Assembly (NCBI GenBank): GCA_937906995.1
Contig: CALESB010000061.1
Coordinates: 1 to 41,402, forward strand
DNA: 41,402 nucleotides
From: an uncultured Sutterella sp.
GTDB taxonomy: Bacteria; Pseudomonadota; Gammaproteobacteria; Burkholderiales; Burkholderiaceae_F
Direction of reading: 5' to 3'
A program made the translations under genes and the position numbers. The notes beneath the pieces were generated by a model that ran no database searches, was not told where the DNA came from, and saw only the letters and a list, made by a program, of their open reading frames with translations. Of this stretch, positions 32,720 through 41,402 are shown piece by piece (position 1 is the stretch's first letter; every line of letters starts with the position of its first letter).

Positions 32720-33610
32720 TTATGCTGCCATTGAAGAAACAACGATTAATGTTGTCAAGAAACCAACTGGCAATGTCGGCATTAAAGCATCCATGCGATC
32801 ATAAAAACCCCCATGACCTGGCAACAGGTTACTGGAATCCTTAATCCCCGCCTGACGTTTTAGAGCACTCTCATACAGGTCGCCGATGATAGAAAGCGTT
32901 ACGAGAACAAATGCAATTGCTGCCCATACCCATGCACCATACCCCTCAATAATGACAGAAGCTATCGTATCAATCTGAGGACAGAAGTATGTTGTTGCAT
33001 AGCCTAAAGCAATAACACTTAACATGCCTCCTGCGACGCCCTCCCAGCTCTTTTTTGGGCTAATTGCCGTGGCCATGCGGTGTTTACCAAAAGCCATACC
33101 TGTGAAATACGCCATAATATCGGCAACCCAAACTAAAACTAGTAGGGACAAAATCATGGTTATTCCAAATGTAGCATACATACCTACGAAACTAAGCCAA
33201 GCAGCAGGTACGAAAAACACTGCAGAAAGCGCTACCATCAAAGGAGCAACCTTCATGCCTGAATGACGAGCAAAAAATACTCTAATTGCAATACCGACCC
33301 ACAAAAGGCTAATGAAAGCAATGTAATAAACGAGTACTGAGGTAACGTATGACAATAGGCTTATGGCCTCAGCAGAGGCCGAATTAATCCCTTGATAGGC
33401 CAGAAATGTCAAAGAGGCCATGGCCACACCTAAAACAGCAGAAACCAGTGCACTCGCTTTTGCTGTGATTCCTGCCAATTTAAGCCATTCCCAAAGAGCT
33501 AAGGTAAAACCAACAGCCATGACTCCTGAAAGAACAACGGGGCCAGCCATATACGCTCCGATCAAAACTGCTAGTAAAACAATGGCTGTGATCACACGCT
33601 GTTTTAACAT
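32720..33610 (-). CDS. cdsA: phosphatidate cytidylyltransferase
   Basis: CdsA makes CDP-diacylglycerol, the precursor of all phospholipids, in the inner membrane. The 296-residue protein has about eight membrane helices. The family signature near the C-terminus is complete: SALKRQAGIKD, then LLPGHGGFYDRMDA. The start is ATG 33610 with an AGGGAGAGG site; upstream frame to 33688 overlaps uppS and is not used. Gap to uppS 17 bases. Confidence 0.96.
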   Translation of the reverse strand: MLKQRVITAIVLLAVLIGAYMAGPVVLSGVMAVGFTLALWEWLKLAGITAKASALVSAVLGVAMASLTFLAYQGINSASAEAISLLSYVTSVLVYYIAFISLLWVGIAIRVFFARHSGMKVAPLMVALSAVFFVPAAWLSFVGMYATFGITMILSLLVLVWVADIMAYFTGMAFGKHRMATAISPKKSWEGVAGGMLSVIALGYATTYFCPQIDTIASVIIEGYGAWVWAAIAFVLVTLSIIGDLYESALKRQAGIKDSSNLLPGHGGFYDRMDALMPTLPVGFLTTLIVVSSMAA

Positions 33611-33627
33611 ACCTCTCTCCCTATCAA

Positions 33628-34377
33628 CTAACTTGAACGCACCTGTTCGCCCGTCATGCCAAACCGGCGCTCTCGTTGAGCATACCAATCTAACGCTTGT
33701 TGCAAATCTTCTTTGCGATAGTCAGGCCAAAGCGTTTGACTAACAAAGAGCTCTGCGTAAGCGGCTTGCCATAAAATAAAATTACTAATACGTTGCTCAC
33801 CGCCAGTACGAATCATTAAATCGACTTCAGGCGCCCAATCAATGGCCATATTTTCACTAATCATGGCCTCTGTGATTTTCTCGGGAGTTTGTGCAAGCAA
33901 CGGATTTTCTTTAAGAATTTTTCTTATTGCAGAAACGATTTCCCAACGACCGCCGTAATTTGCACATATCGTTACAACCATCTTGTCGCAATGAGAGGTA
34001 ATCGCTTCACTCTCTGCAATACTTTTTTGAATTTCTTCTGAAAAGCCACTAAGGTCCCCTGCTACACGTAAGCGAACTCCATGCTCTTTCATGGCTTTTG
34101 CTTCTCGTTTGAGTGCTGTAGCAAACAAACGCATCAATGCGTTTACCTCATCGGCGGGACGACGCCAATTCTCACTGCTGAAAGCAAACAGCGTCAAAAA
34201 CTGAATATCAGCAGCAACTGCTGCTTGTATAACTCGGCGAACGGCCTCCACACCACGTCGATGCCCTTCTGCTCTAGGCATAAAACGACGCTGTGCCCAA
34301 CGGCCATTGCCATCCATGATAATGGCAACGTGACGCGGTAACGCCACGCTGCCAGTTGCTTTAGTACTTAAAGCCAT
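33628..34377 (-). CDS. uppS: undecaprenyl diphosphate synthase
   Basis: UppS adds isopentenyl units to farnesyl diphosphate to build the C55 carrier for peptidoglycan and O-antigen. The 249-residue protein has the catalytic D22 in IIMDGNGRWA, the FAFSSENWRRP block, and the C-terminal RTGGEQRISNFILWQ and ERRFG motifs. It lies eight bases after frr. Confidence 0.97.
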   Translation of the reverse strand: MALSTKATGSVALPRHVAIIMDGNGRWAQRRFMPRAEGHRRGVEAVRRVIQAAVAADIQFLTLFAFSSENWRRPADEVNALMRLFATALKREAKAMKEHGVRLRVAGDLSGFSEEIQKSIAESEAITSHCDKMVVTICANYGGRWEIVSAIRKILKENPLLAQTPEKITEAMISENMAIDWAPEVDLMIRTGGEQRISNFILWQAAYAELFVSQTLWPDYRKEDLQQALDWYAQRERRFGMTGEQVRSS

Positions 34378-34385
34378 AGATAACC

Positions 34386-34946
34386 TTAGATGGTCATCAC
34401 TTCTTTTTCTTTATCAGCAACGCACTTGTCGATTGCAACGACATAGTTGTCCGTTAACTTTTGGATTTCCTTTTCGGCACGACTTTCATCGTCCTCAGAA
34501 ATTTCCTTAGCCTTGGTCAACTTCTTGATACTTTCGTTGGCTTCACGACGAAGGTTACGAATAGCAACCTTAGCATCTTCGCCCAAATGGCGAACAACCT
34601 TTGTTAATTCGCGACGACGTTCTTCGGTCAACGGCGGCAACGGAACACGAATGAGCATGCCACTCGTAGCAGGATTTAAACCGAGATCAGAAGTACGGAT
34701 AGCTTTTTCAACAATAGCAACCATATTCTTTTCCCACGGTTGAACCGTCAACGTACGAGCATCAGCCACACCGATTTGTGCAACTTGATTGATCGGAGTC
34801 ATCGTACCGTAGTAGTCGACCATCACATGGTCCAACAAGCCAGCAGATGCACGACCCGTACGGATCTTGATGAAGTCTTCGCGCAAGGTTTCAACCGTAC
34901 GCTTCATCTTGTATTCGGTTTGACTGTGAATTTCACTGATTGACAT
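34386..34946 (-). CDS. frr: ribosome recycling factor
   Basis: Frr splits post-termination ribosomes together with EF-G. The 186-residue protein has the standard length, with the two-domain pattern: helical FIKIRTGRASAGLLD early, LTVQPWEKNMV, the RVPLPPLTEERRRELTK segment, and helical C-terminus (IQKLTDNYVVAIDK). It lies 28 bases after pyrH. Confidence 0.97.
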   Translation of the reverse strand: MSISEIHSQTEYKMKRTVETLREDFIKIRTGRASAGLLDHVMVDYYGTMTPINQVAQIGVADARTLTVQPWEKNMVAIVEKAIRTSDLGLNPATSGMLIRVPLPPLTEERRRELTKVVRHLGEDAKVAIRNLRREANESIKKLTKAKEISEDDESRAEKEIQKLTDNYVVAIDKCVADKEKEVMTI

Positions 34947-34974
34947 AAAAACTCCAATTATTGTCCGTCAGATA

Positions 34975-35703
34975 TTAAGGGTTATAGACCAAAGTACCTT
35001 CATCATCGCTCAAACAAGCACGGGCAATGGAACCCTTCTTGGCGATATTAAAGACTTTGATCGGAAGATTTTGTTCGCGGCACAAAGCAAAAGCTGTTGC
35101 ATCCATAACCTTAAGGTCGCGCTTAAGAACCTCATCAAAGGTAATGCGCGGAATAAAGGTCGCCGTCGGATCTTTTTTCGGATCTGCCGTGTAGATACCA
35201 TCAACCTTGGTTGCCTTCAAAACAACTTCTGCGCCAATTTCAGCGCCACGTAAAGCTGCGGTTGTATCGGTCGTAAAGTAAGGATTACCAGTGCCTGCAG
35301 CAAAGATAACAACACGCCCCTTATCCAAATGACGAAGGGCCTTACCACGAATGTAACTTTCTGCAATACGTTCAATGTTCAAAGCACTTTGAACTCGTGC
35401 TTCAACGCCGTTACGACGCAAACAGTCTTGAAGAGCCAATGCATTCATCAACGTAGCCAACATACCCATGTGATCACCTTGAGTACGTTCCATCCCCGTC
35501 GCACCTAAAGCTACACCGCGGAAAATATTACCACCACCAACGACAACGCCAATTTCGACGCCCATGTCGTAAGCTTCCTTGATATCTTCAACCGTTGATT
35601 GAATCGTTTCACGGTTAATACCAAAAGCATCAGGTCCCATTAAGGATTCGCCGGAGAGCTTTAAAAGAACACGTTTGTATTTTACGGGAGAATGTTCGGC
35701 CAT
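34975..35703 (-). CDS. pyrH: uridylate kinase
   Basis: PyrH converts UMP to UDP, an essential pyrimidine step, as a hexamer. The 242-residue amino-acid-kinase-fold protein begins YKRVLLKLSGESLMG, has GVVVGGGNIFRG, and later FFTTDTTAALRGAEIGAEVV in the form YFTTDTTAALRG. A GAGGAG site lies eight bases before ATG. The 245-base gap from tsf, with a terminator in it, suggests that pyrH also has its own promoter. Confidence 0.97.
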   Translation of the reverse strand: MAEHSPVKYKRVLLKLSGESLMGPDAFGINRETIQSTVEDIKEAYDMGVEIGVVVGGGNIFRGVALGATGMERTQGDHMGMLATLMNALALQDCLRRNGVEARVQSALNIERIAESYIRGKALRHLDKGRVVIFAAGTGNPYFTTDTTAALRGAEIGAEVVLKATKVDGIYTADPKKDPTATFIPRITFDEVLKRDLKVMDATAFALCREQNLPIKVFNIAKKGSIARACLSDDEGTLVYNP

Positions 35704-35882
35704 TTCTATGACTCCTCAAAAGTATGTATCTGGTAGCCAAGGCGCACAACAAAAGAACGTCTGTAACAAAATAGCTACAAATGTTCCCTGGCGCACGTAC
35801 AGTTAGGTGTATTTTAATCAAAAGCCGTCCGCTATGCTGACAGATTCGGACAATTTTATTGATTTTTTCAGCCTACAGATAC

Positions 35883-35930
35883 AAAAAACTTCCGATTGAA
35901 ACTTACCTCAGCAAGCTCAACCGGAAGTTT
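35883..35930 (-). terminator. terminator-like hairpin after tsf
   Basis: On the minus strand CTTCCG..TTGA pairs with TCAA..CGGAAG (arms near 35925 and 35889), with a larger loop, then a T-run (A-run 35883-35888 on plus). It would end or attenuate the rpsB-tsf message before pyrH. Confidence 0.7.
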
Positions 35931-35949
35931 AATTCAGAGCTCTAAAGAA

Positions 35950-36840
35950 TTAGGCCTTTTGAGCAGCAGCCATTTGTTCGGCAACTTCGGCAGCGAAGTC
36001 TTGCGTCTTCTTCTCAATGCCTTCGCCCACAACGTAGAGAACGAAAGAGGCAACAGAGGCGCCGTTTTGCTTCAAGAGTTCAGCAACGCTCATCTTATCG
36101 TTCTTAACGAACGGTTGAGACAAGAGCGTAACTTCCTTCAAGTACTTTTGAACCGTACCTTCAGCGATGCGTTCAAGCATAGCTTCGGGCTTGCCAGCTT
36201 CGCGAGCCTTTTCGATAGCAACGCGACGTTCCGTATCCAAAAGGGCTTGATCAACGCCAGAAGCGTCGAGAGCCTTAGGCTTGGTAGCGGCAATGTGCAT
36301 AGCAACATCGTGGCCAACTTCTTCGTTACCACCGATCACGTCAACCAAGGAACCAATCTTGGCGCCACCGTGAATGTAGTGGTGCAATTGGCCTTGAGCT
36401 TCGATACGTTGGAAGCGGCGGAACGTCATGTTTTCACCGATCTTACCAACCAAAGCCGTACGGATGGCTTCCAAAGCTTGACCTTCAACTTCCAAAGCGC
36501 CAAGAGCAGCGATGTCAGCAGGGTTCTTTTCAGCGATCAAACGAGCAGCGGCAGCAGCCATTGCTTGGAATTCAGGGTTCTTAGCAACGAAGTCCGTTTC
36601 AGAGTTCACTTCGAGGATAGCGCCCGTCTTACCGTCTTCCGAGATGTAGATGCTCACAACGCCTTCAGCAGCGACACGAGCAGCGGCCTTGCTGGCCTTG
36701 TTGCCAAGCTTGACACGCAAAATTTCTTCAGCGCGAGCCATATCGCCATCAGCTTCGGTGAGGGCCTTTTTGCATTCCATCATCGGAGCGTCGGTCTTAA
36801 CGCGCAATTCTTTAACCATAGCGGCAGTAATAACGGCCAT
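35950..36840 (-). CDS. tsf: elongation factor Ts
   Basis: EF-Ts recycles EF-Tu by nucleotide exchange. From ATG 36840 it has 296 residues. The UBA-like N-terminus has the classic TDAPMMECKKALTEADGDM and the core has SETDFVAKNPEF (TDFVA motif). The ribosome site GGAG lies seven bases upstream. A frame start at 36852 is less likely. Strong codon bias makes long open frames on the opposite strand; those are not genes. Confidence 0.97.
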   Translation of the reverse strand: MAVITAAMVKELRVKTDAPMMECKKALTEADGDMARAEEILRVKLGNKASKAAARVAAEGVVSIYISEDGKTGAILEVNSETDFVAKNPEFQAMAAAAARLIAEKNPADIAALGALEVEGQALEAIRTALVGKIGENMTFRRFQRIEAQGQLHHYIHGGAKIGSLVDVIGGNEEVGHDVAMHIAATKPKALDASGVDQALLDTERRVAIEKAREAGKPEAMLERIAEGTVQKYLKEVTLLSQPFVKNDKMSVAELLKQNGASVASFVLYVVGEGIEKKTQDFAAEVAEQMAAAQKA

Positions 36841-36880
36841 GAGTTTCTCCAAAAGAGTCAGATTTAAGAGCGATCAAATA

Positions 36881-36900
36881 GAAGCGGGAAATCCCGCTTC
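36881..36900 (-). other. hairpin between rpsB and tsf
   Basis: GAAGCGGGA (36881-36889) pairs with TCCCGCTTC (36892-36900). The minus-strand bases that follow (TATTTGATC) are not a T-run, so it is more likely an attenuator or RNA-processing site tuning tsf against rpsB. Confidence 0.6.
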
Positions 36901-36917
36901 CAATTGTTGAAGTGAAA

Positions 36918-37655
36918 TTAGGCTTCAGCCACTTCTTCCACGAATTCTTCGCCAGCGGCTTCCTTCAAGCCTTCTTCGCTAGCTTCGCGACCGGCGAGGA
37001 TGGCGTCAGCCATAGCCGTAGCGTAGAGAGCAACAGCCTTACCAGAGTCGTCGTTACCCGGGATGACATAGTCAACGCCGAGCGGGCTGTGGTTGGTATC
37101 AACAACAGCGATAACAGGGATACCGAGCTTGTTAGCTTCTTGAATAGCGATCTTGTGGTAACCAACGTCGATCACGAACAAAGCATCAGGCAAGCTGGTC
37201 ATGTCCTTGATACCGCCGATGGAGCGATTCAACTTTTCAACTTCGCGAGTGAAGTCAAGAGCTTCCTTCTTGGTCATCTTTTCCAAGCCGCCGTTTTCGA
37301 TGGTGGCTTCCATGTCCTTCAAGCGCTTGATCGTCAACTTGACGGTCTTGAAGTTGGTGAGCGTACCGCCCAACCAGCGTTGATCGACATAGCAGCAACC
37401 AGCACGTTGAGCTTGTTCAACGATGATGTCGCGACCACCACGCTTCGTGTCAACGAAGAGGATCTTACCGCCCTTAGCAGACAAGTTGCGAGCAACCTTG
37501 AGAGCTTCTTCAAACTTAACAACCGTCTTTTCGAGGTTGATGATGTGAATCTTGTTACGGGCGCCAAAGATGTATTGGCCCATCTTGGGGTTCCAGAAGC
37601 GAGTTTGGTGACCGAAGTGGCAACCGGCTTCGAGCATTTCGCGCATGCTGATCAT
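36918..37655 (-). CDS. rpsB: 30S ribosomal protein S2
   Basis: S2 is an essential protein of the small subunit needed for S1 binding. The 245-residue protein has REMLEAGCHFGHQTRFWNPKM at its start (key residues GxHFGH), FVDTKRGGRD, and GIPVIAVVDTNHSP. The acidic C-terminal tail (EEFVEEVAEA) is common in betaproteobacteria. The start is the first ATG, with AAGGA before it. It has a leader of about 225 bases from the nearest plausible -10, so autoregulation by S2 is possible. Confidence 0.97.
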   Translation of the reverse strand: MISMREMLEAGCHFGHQTRFWNPKMGQYIFGARNKIHIINLEKTVVKFEEALKVARNLSAKGGKILFVDTKRGGRDIIVEQAQRAGCCYVDQRWLGGTLTNFKTVKLTIKRLKDMEATIENGGLEKMTKKEALDFTREVEKLNRSIGGIKDMTSLPDALFVIDVGYHKIAIQEANKLGIPVIAVVDTNHSPLGVDYVIPGNDDSGKAVALYATAMADAILAGREASEEGLKEAAGEEFVEEVAEA

Positions 37656-37957
37656 GTTATTTTCCTTCTAAGGTTTTCTTACTGACAACGCGCCTTATCT
37701 TCTATTGCTCACTCACTGACCCTGGTTAAAGGATTTATGCCAATGATTTTAAGAAATAGAAACAACCGTTAGATAACGCGTTGCGCAATTCGCTTTCCTC
37801 AAAATAAACTGCAATGGAAAATGGAAAGCATAAATTTTCCATCGAGAAAAAGACAAAAAACTATGCCTTTTTAGATTTAGCTCGCTATTATATGCAAAAT
37901 TAACCGAGAAAGTGTACCTCTTCTCAAAATTTTTATTAGGAAAAATAAAGAATTAAG
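37656..37957. promoter_or_regulatory. divergent rpsB / map promoter region
   Basis: This spacer of about 300 bases has one conspicuous element, TATAAT on the minus strand at 37887-37892, reading towards rpsB and leaving a leader of about 225 nt. Its symmetry also gives TATTAT (37886-37891) towards map. No good -35 is seen for either. The leader segment near 37790-37860 can form several weak stems (for example around ATGGAAAATGGAAAG and TTTTCCAT). No gene is supported. Confidence 0.5.
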
Positions 37958-38770
37958 ATGGCTGTTACGATTAAAACCCCCGAAGAAATTGAAGGCATGC
38001 GAAAAGCTTGTCGCTTGGCCTCACAAGTTTTAGATTTTATTGCTCCCTTTGTAAAAGCAGGCGTTACCACGGCCGAGCTTGACAAGAAAATGCTTGACTT
38101 CATACACGAGAACAACGCAAAGAGTGCTTGCTTAGGATATGCACCACGTGGCTTCACCCCCTACCCTGGCGCCACTTGCATTTCAGTCAATCATGTCGTG
38201 TGTCACGGAATTCCGTCAGATAAAGCCTTAAAAAAAGGCGACATTGTTAACATCGACGTTACCGTTATTCTTGACGGTTATTATGGTGATACCTCTCGTA
38301 TGTATATGGTAGGCAACAAAGTCCCTGTTGCTGCCAAATACCTTGTCAATGCTTGCTACGAATGTATGTGGCGCGGTATCGATGCCATTAAACCCGGCGC
38401 AAGCCTTAACAAAGTGGGCATTGCTTGCGAAAACTTTGCTAAAGCTGAAGGTTTATCTGTTGTTCATGAGTATGGTGGTCATGGCATTGGCAAGAACTTT
38501 CACGAGGATCCTTTCGTCTGCCACTACAACACACGTGAAAATAACGTCATTTTGAAACCCGGCATGATCTTTACGGTTGAGCCCATGCTTAATTCCGGCT
38601 CTCGTCACATCTCTGATTTAAATGATGGTTGGACGGTCGTGACCAAAGATAGCTCTTTATCAGCACAGTGGGAACATACTGTCCTGGTAACAGAGACCGG
38701 CTATGAAGTTTTAACTCTCAGTGAAGGCTATCCTGAACTGCCAGACTTCATTAAAGCAAAGCTCAAGTAA
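37958..38770 (+). CDS. map: type I methionine aminopeptidase
   Basis: Map removes the initiator methionine from new proteins. The 270-residue pita-bread-fold enzyme has the five metal ligands D100, D111, H175, E208 and E239, and the substrate histidine H83 in VCHGIP. The absence of an N-terminal extension makes it type Ia. It is divergent from rpsB, the common arrangement, and 27 bases before glnD, so the two probably share a transcript. Confidence 0.97.
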   Translation: MAVTIKTPEEIEGMRKACRLASQVLDFIAPFVKAGVTTAELDKKMLDFIHENNAKSACLGYAPRGFTPYPGATCISVNHVVCHGIPSDKALKKGDIVNIDVTVILDGYYGDTSRMYMVGNKVPVAAKYLVNACYECMWRGIDAIKPGASLNKVGIACENFAKAEGLSVVHEYGGHGIGKNFHEDPFVCHYNTRENNVILKPGMIFTVEPMLNSGSRHISDLNDGWTVVTKDSSLSAQWEHTVLVTETGYEVLTLSEGYPELPDFIKAKLK

Positions 38771-38797
38771 TTTACTCAATAAATAGGAAACACCTTT

Positions 38798-41359
38798 ATG
38801 ACGAGCGCCATTCACGAACGGTTTCAAACTCAACGTAAGGCGCTCGCCGAGGCCTTTCTCTCCGATCACGATGTGTCGCATTACCTATTAGCACACACAC
38901 AAATCGCAGATCATCTTATTCAGTCTCTGGCTCGTGAAGCTTGCCTGCCAAAAGACATTGCATTGTTAGCGCTTGGCGGCTATGGCAGACGCGAACTTTT
39001 TCCATTTTCCGACATCGATCTAATGGTTTTAGTTCCAGATGTATTGGATAACGAAGTTAAAGTAACACTTGAAGAGTTTGTAAATTCCCTTTGGAACTGT
39101 GGGCTTACGATTGGTCACTCTGTGAGAAGTATTTCTGAAGCTATTGAAGAAAGCCTATCAGATATTACTGTTCAAACAGCTATTTTAGAAGCTCGATTAA
39201 TCGATGGTAATGTCGCTCTTTTCCATCAACTTCAACATACTTTTAGATCTAATCTGGATAGTGCAACGTTCTTTCGAGCAAAGGCATTTGAGATGGCTCA
39301 ACGCCATCAAAAGTTTGAAAATACCCCGTACTCTCTTGAACCTAACGTGAAAGAAAGTCCTGGAGGACTTCGCGATTTACAGGTTATTTTTTGGTGCTCA
39401 CACGCGGCAAATTTAGGAAACACTCCAGAGGAAATGTACCGACTCGGCACTATCACAGAGGTAGAATGTGAGCAACTAAAAGAGGTTGATCTCTCATTAA
39501 AACGTACAAGAATCCTCTTACACCTCCTGTCTCACCGCCACGAAGATCGACTTATTTTCGATCTCCAGAATGCCATGGCCGAGGCTTCAGGTTACAAAAC
39601 TAGCGAGCTACAACTCGCTAGTGAAGCCCTAATGAAGCGATACTACATCACGGCAAAAACCGTGACGCAATTCTCTGAAATATTTATGCAAATGCTGCAG
39701 GAACAATTGTTCCCAGAGGACACTGTTTCTGAAGTAATTATTGATAAAACTTTTTTGGCGCATGGGAATACTTTAGATATCACTCATAGTGATGCATTCA
39801 AAGATGATCCTAACGCTATTTTGCGTTGTTTTTATCTATTAGAAAGCTCGCAAATCCTCAAACGTTTAAGTTCTGGACTGCTTCGTGCTTTACTAAGGGC
39901 ACGCTTTTGCATTGATGATCATTTCCGAAATGATCCGCAAAATAAGCAAATGTTCATGCAAATTATCAAGATGGAGCACGGCGTTAGCCATGCACTAATG
40001 GATTTAAATCAATGGGGTATTTTGGGACGATTTATTCCTGAATTTAATCATCTTGTTGGACAGATGCAGCACGACTTATTCCATGTGTACACCGTTGATC
40101 AGCATACCATGAGAGTCGTAAGAAATCTTCGCTACTTTACTCGTAGTGAATATGCTCATGAATACCCAATCTGCACTGGTATCATGCGCTCGATGCAGGA
40201 TAATTGGAAAATTGTCCTTGCTGCTCTCTTTCATGACATAGGTAAAGGTCTTGGAGGTAGTCACGAAGAAAAAGGGGCCGTCATTGTTCAAAACTTCTGT
40301 GAGCGCTTCGCTATTGATTCCGATACAACAGAATTTTTAACCTTTTTAGTAAGAGAACACCTTACAATGAGCTTAGTTGCTCAAAAGCAAGATCTTTCAA
40401 ATCCTGAAGTTATTGAGAAATTTGCTCAAAAGGTAGGCAATTTAAATCGCCTCAATGCACTTTTCTTATTAACAGTCTGTGACATTCGAGCTACAAGTCC
40501 TAAAGTCTGGAGTCAATGGAAAAGTCAACTTTTGCAAGATTTGTATTGGCAAACACTTCCTTTGCTAAGAAATAATATTGCTCCTTCCCCCGATGACTTT
40601 CTCATGGTTCGTCAAAAAGAGGCAAAGTCTCTCATCTTAAGTAGTGGCGTTAGCGAAAAGCAACTCCACAGAATTTGGAAAAAATTAACTCTCCAATATT
40701 TCTTAAGACATACTGCTGATGGCATTGCTTGGCAAACCATTGAATTAGCTAAAGTCTATCCATGTGAAGAGCCATTAGTGAAAGCGCGCCTTCTTCCACA
40801 AGGTGCTGGGCTTGAAATTATGGTCTATATTGAAGATCAACCACTTTTATTTGCGCGTATTTTAGCTTTCTTACAAAAAAATCGTTTCTCTGTTCTCGAT
40901 GCTCGCATTTATACAACACGAGATCAATACGCGCTTGATACATTCATTGTGAGTGATAATGGTGGTCGTGATTTGGCGACACTGATTGAAGATATTAACC
41001 ATAACCTAGCTCAATGGTTAATTGAACAAAAACCCTTACCCGAAAGCAGACCTGTTAGATTGTCTCGTCGTTCAAAACATTTTCCAGTTGAACCAATGAT
41101 AAAAATTGAACCAGACGATACTGGGAACAACTACCTACTTTCAGTCATTTGTACCGATCGTATTGGGCTTTTATACGATATTGCTAAGCTATTGAATTAT
41201 TATGGGATTAATTTACAAACTGCCAAGATCATGACAATGGGAGAACGGGTTGAGGACGTCTTTTTGATCGATGGACCCATTTTGGCAGACATTGATAAAA
41301 CAGTGAAATTTGAAAATGACCTTATGAAAATTTTGCATCCAAAATTTTTAATCGAGTAG
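38798..41359 (+). CDS. glnD: bifunctional uridylyltransferase / uridylyl-removing enzyme GlnD
   Basis: GlnD senses glutamine and adds or removes UMP on PII, controlling nitrogen assimilation. The 853 residues (E. coli 890) hold the nucleotidyltransferase motif GGYGRRELFPFSDID (60-74), the PII-uridylyltransferase helical part with KESPGGLRDLQ, the HD domain with H479-D480 in FHDIGKGLGGSHEEKG, and two ACT domains (about 675-745 and 775-850). All motifs for both activities are intact. It follows map. The last 43 bases of the window hold no feature I can name. Confidence 0.97.
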   Translation: MTSAIHERFQTQRKALAEAFLSDHDVSHYLLAHTQIADHLIQSLAREACLPKDIALLALGGYGRRELFPFSDIDLMVLVPDVLDNEVKVTLEEFVNSLWNCGLTIGHSVRSISEAIEESLSDITVQTAILEARLIDGNVALFHQLQHTFRSNLDSATFFRAKAFEMAQRHQKFENTPYSLEPNVKESPGGLRDLQVIFWCSHAANLGNTPEEMYRLGTITEVECEQLKEVDLSLKRTRILLHLLSHRHEDRLIFDLQNAMAEASGYKTSELQLASEALMKRYYITAKTVTQFSEIFMQMLQEQLFPEDTVSEVIIDKTFLAHGNTLDITHSDAFKDDPNAILRCFYLLESSQILKRLSSGLLRALLRARFCIDDHFRNDPQNKQMFMQIIKMEHGVSHALMDLNQWGILGRFIPEFNHLVGQMQHDLFHVYTVDQHTMRVVRNLRYFTRSEYAHEYPICTGIMRSMQDNWKIVLAALFHDIGKGLGGSHEEKGAVIVQNFCERFAIDSDTTEFLTFLVREHLTMSLVAQKQDLSNPEVIEKFAQKVGNLNRLNALFLLTVCDIRATSPKVWSQWKSQLLQDLYWQTLPLLRNNIAPSPDDFLMVRQKEAKSLILSSGVSEKQLHRIWKKLTLQYFLRHTADGIAWQTIELAKVYPCEEPLVKARLLPQGAGLEIMVYIEDQPLLFARILAFLQKNRFSVLDARIYTTRDQYALDTFIVSDNGGRDLATLIEDINHNLAQWLIEQKPLPESRPVRLSRRSKHFPVEPMIKIEPDDTGNNYLLSVICTDRIGLLYDIAKLLNYYGINLQTAKIMTMGERVEDVFLIDGPILADIDKTVKFENDLMKILHPKFLIE

Positions 41360-41402
41360 GGGGAGTTTTCAGGCTCGCCCCTCTCACACCGCAATTACAG
41401 GC

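Noticed and set aside
35896..36867. Open frame of 323 codons on the plus strand, antisense to tsf
   Set aside because: It is an exact antisense shadow of tsf, caused by its strong codon bias; the translation is low-complexity and has no family features or ribosome site.
36912..37685. Open frame of 257 codons on the plus strand, antisense to rpsB
   Set aside because: It is likewise a shadow of rpsB. Its Phe/Val/Asp/His-rich translation has no family features.
1..41402. CRISPR array
   Set aside because: No regularly spaced repeats of 23-40 bases were seen anywhere.

Overview
The window looks like a contig segment from a host-associated betaproteobacterium, probably a Burkholderiales member of the Sutterellaceae type (Parasutterella, Sutterella or Turicimonas). 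I infer this from three things. The right half has the betaproteobacterial order rpsB-tsf-pyrH-frr-uppS-cdsA-dxr-rseP-bamA-skp-lpxD-fabZ-lpxA-lpxB-rnhB, with map-glnD divergent from it. The DNA is moderately AT-rich. The accessory genes concern peptides and amino acids (pyroglutamyl peptidase, secreted C69 dipeptidase, D-amino-acid lyase, glutamate/Na+ symporter) rather than sugars. Species cannot be named from sequence alone.

Left part (1-10.6 kb), mostly accessory. A DNA-alkyl-cysteine methyltransferase is cut by the left edge. Then come pcp, a lone RelB/DinJ-type antitoxin with an excellent promoter, a secreted C69 dipeptidase, and a D-threonine aldolase/D-serine dehydratase-like enzyme. 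About 450 bp of AT-rich DNA follows. It carries a sigma-70 promoter and three copies of a 14-15 bp element, and leads into an overlapping HipB/HipA-like pair whose kinase has lost two key catalytic residues. Next are a lone FixJ-type response regulator, an intergenic segment that looks like an unidentified, highly structured RNA on the minus strand (8068-8300) with its own terminator, a lipoprotein, a four-helix membrane protein and a Sel1-repeat protein.

Middle part (10.6-21.1 kb). A HigA-type orphan antitoxin-like regulator is followed by rnr-rlmB (minus strand), tRNA-Leu(CAG), a DMT-family exporter, a small unknown protein, prmB overlapping an ABC-F (YheS-like) gene, a membrane protein resembling only the transmembrane half of an LtaS/OpgB-type enzyme, and gltS.

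Right part (21.1-41.4 kb). A long minus-strand run of tightly spaced or overlapping genes joins translation (rpsB, tsf, frr), nucleotide synthesis (pyrH), isoprenoid and phospholipid precursors (dxr, uppS, cdsA), envelope proteolysis and outer-membrane protein assembly (rseP, bamA, skp), lipid A synthesis (lpxD, fabZ, lpxA, lpxB), rnhB, an RNA methyltransferase and three small unknown genes. map and glnD diverge from rpsB at the right end.

The best candidates for something undescribed are the structured RNA at 8068-8300 and the HipBA-like locus with a degenerate kinase and a three-site operator array.
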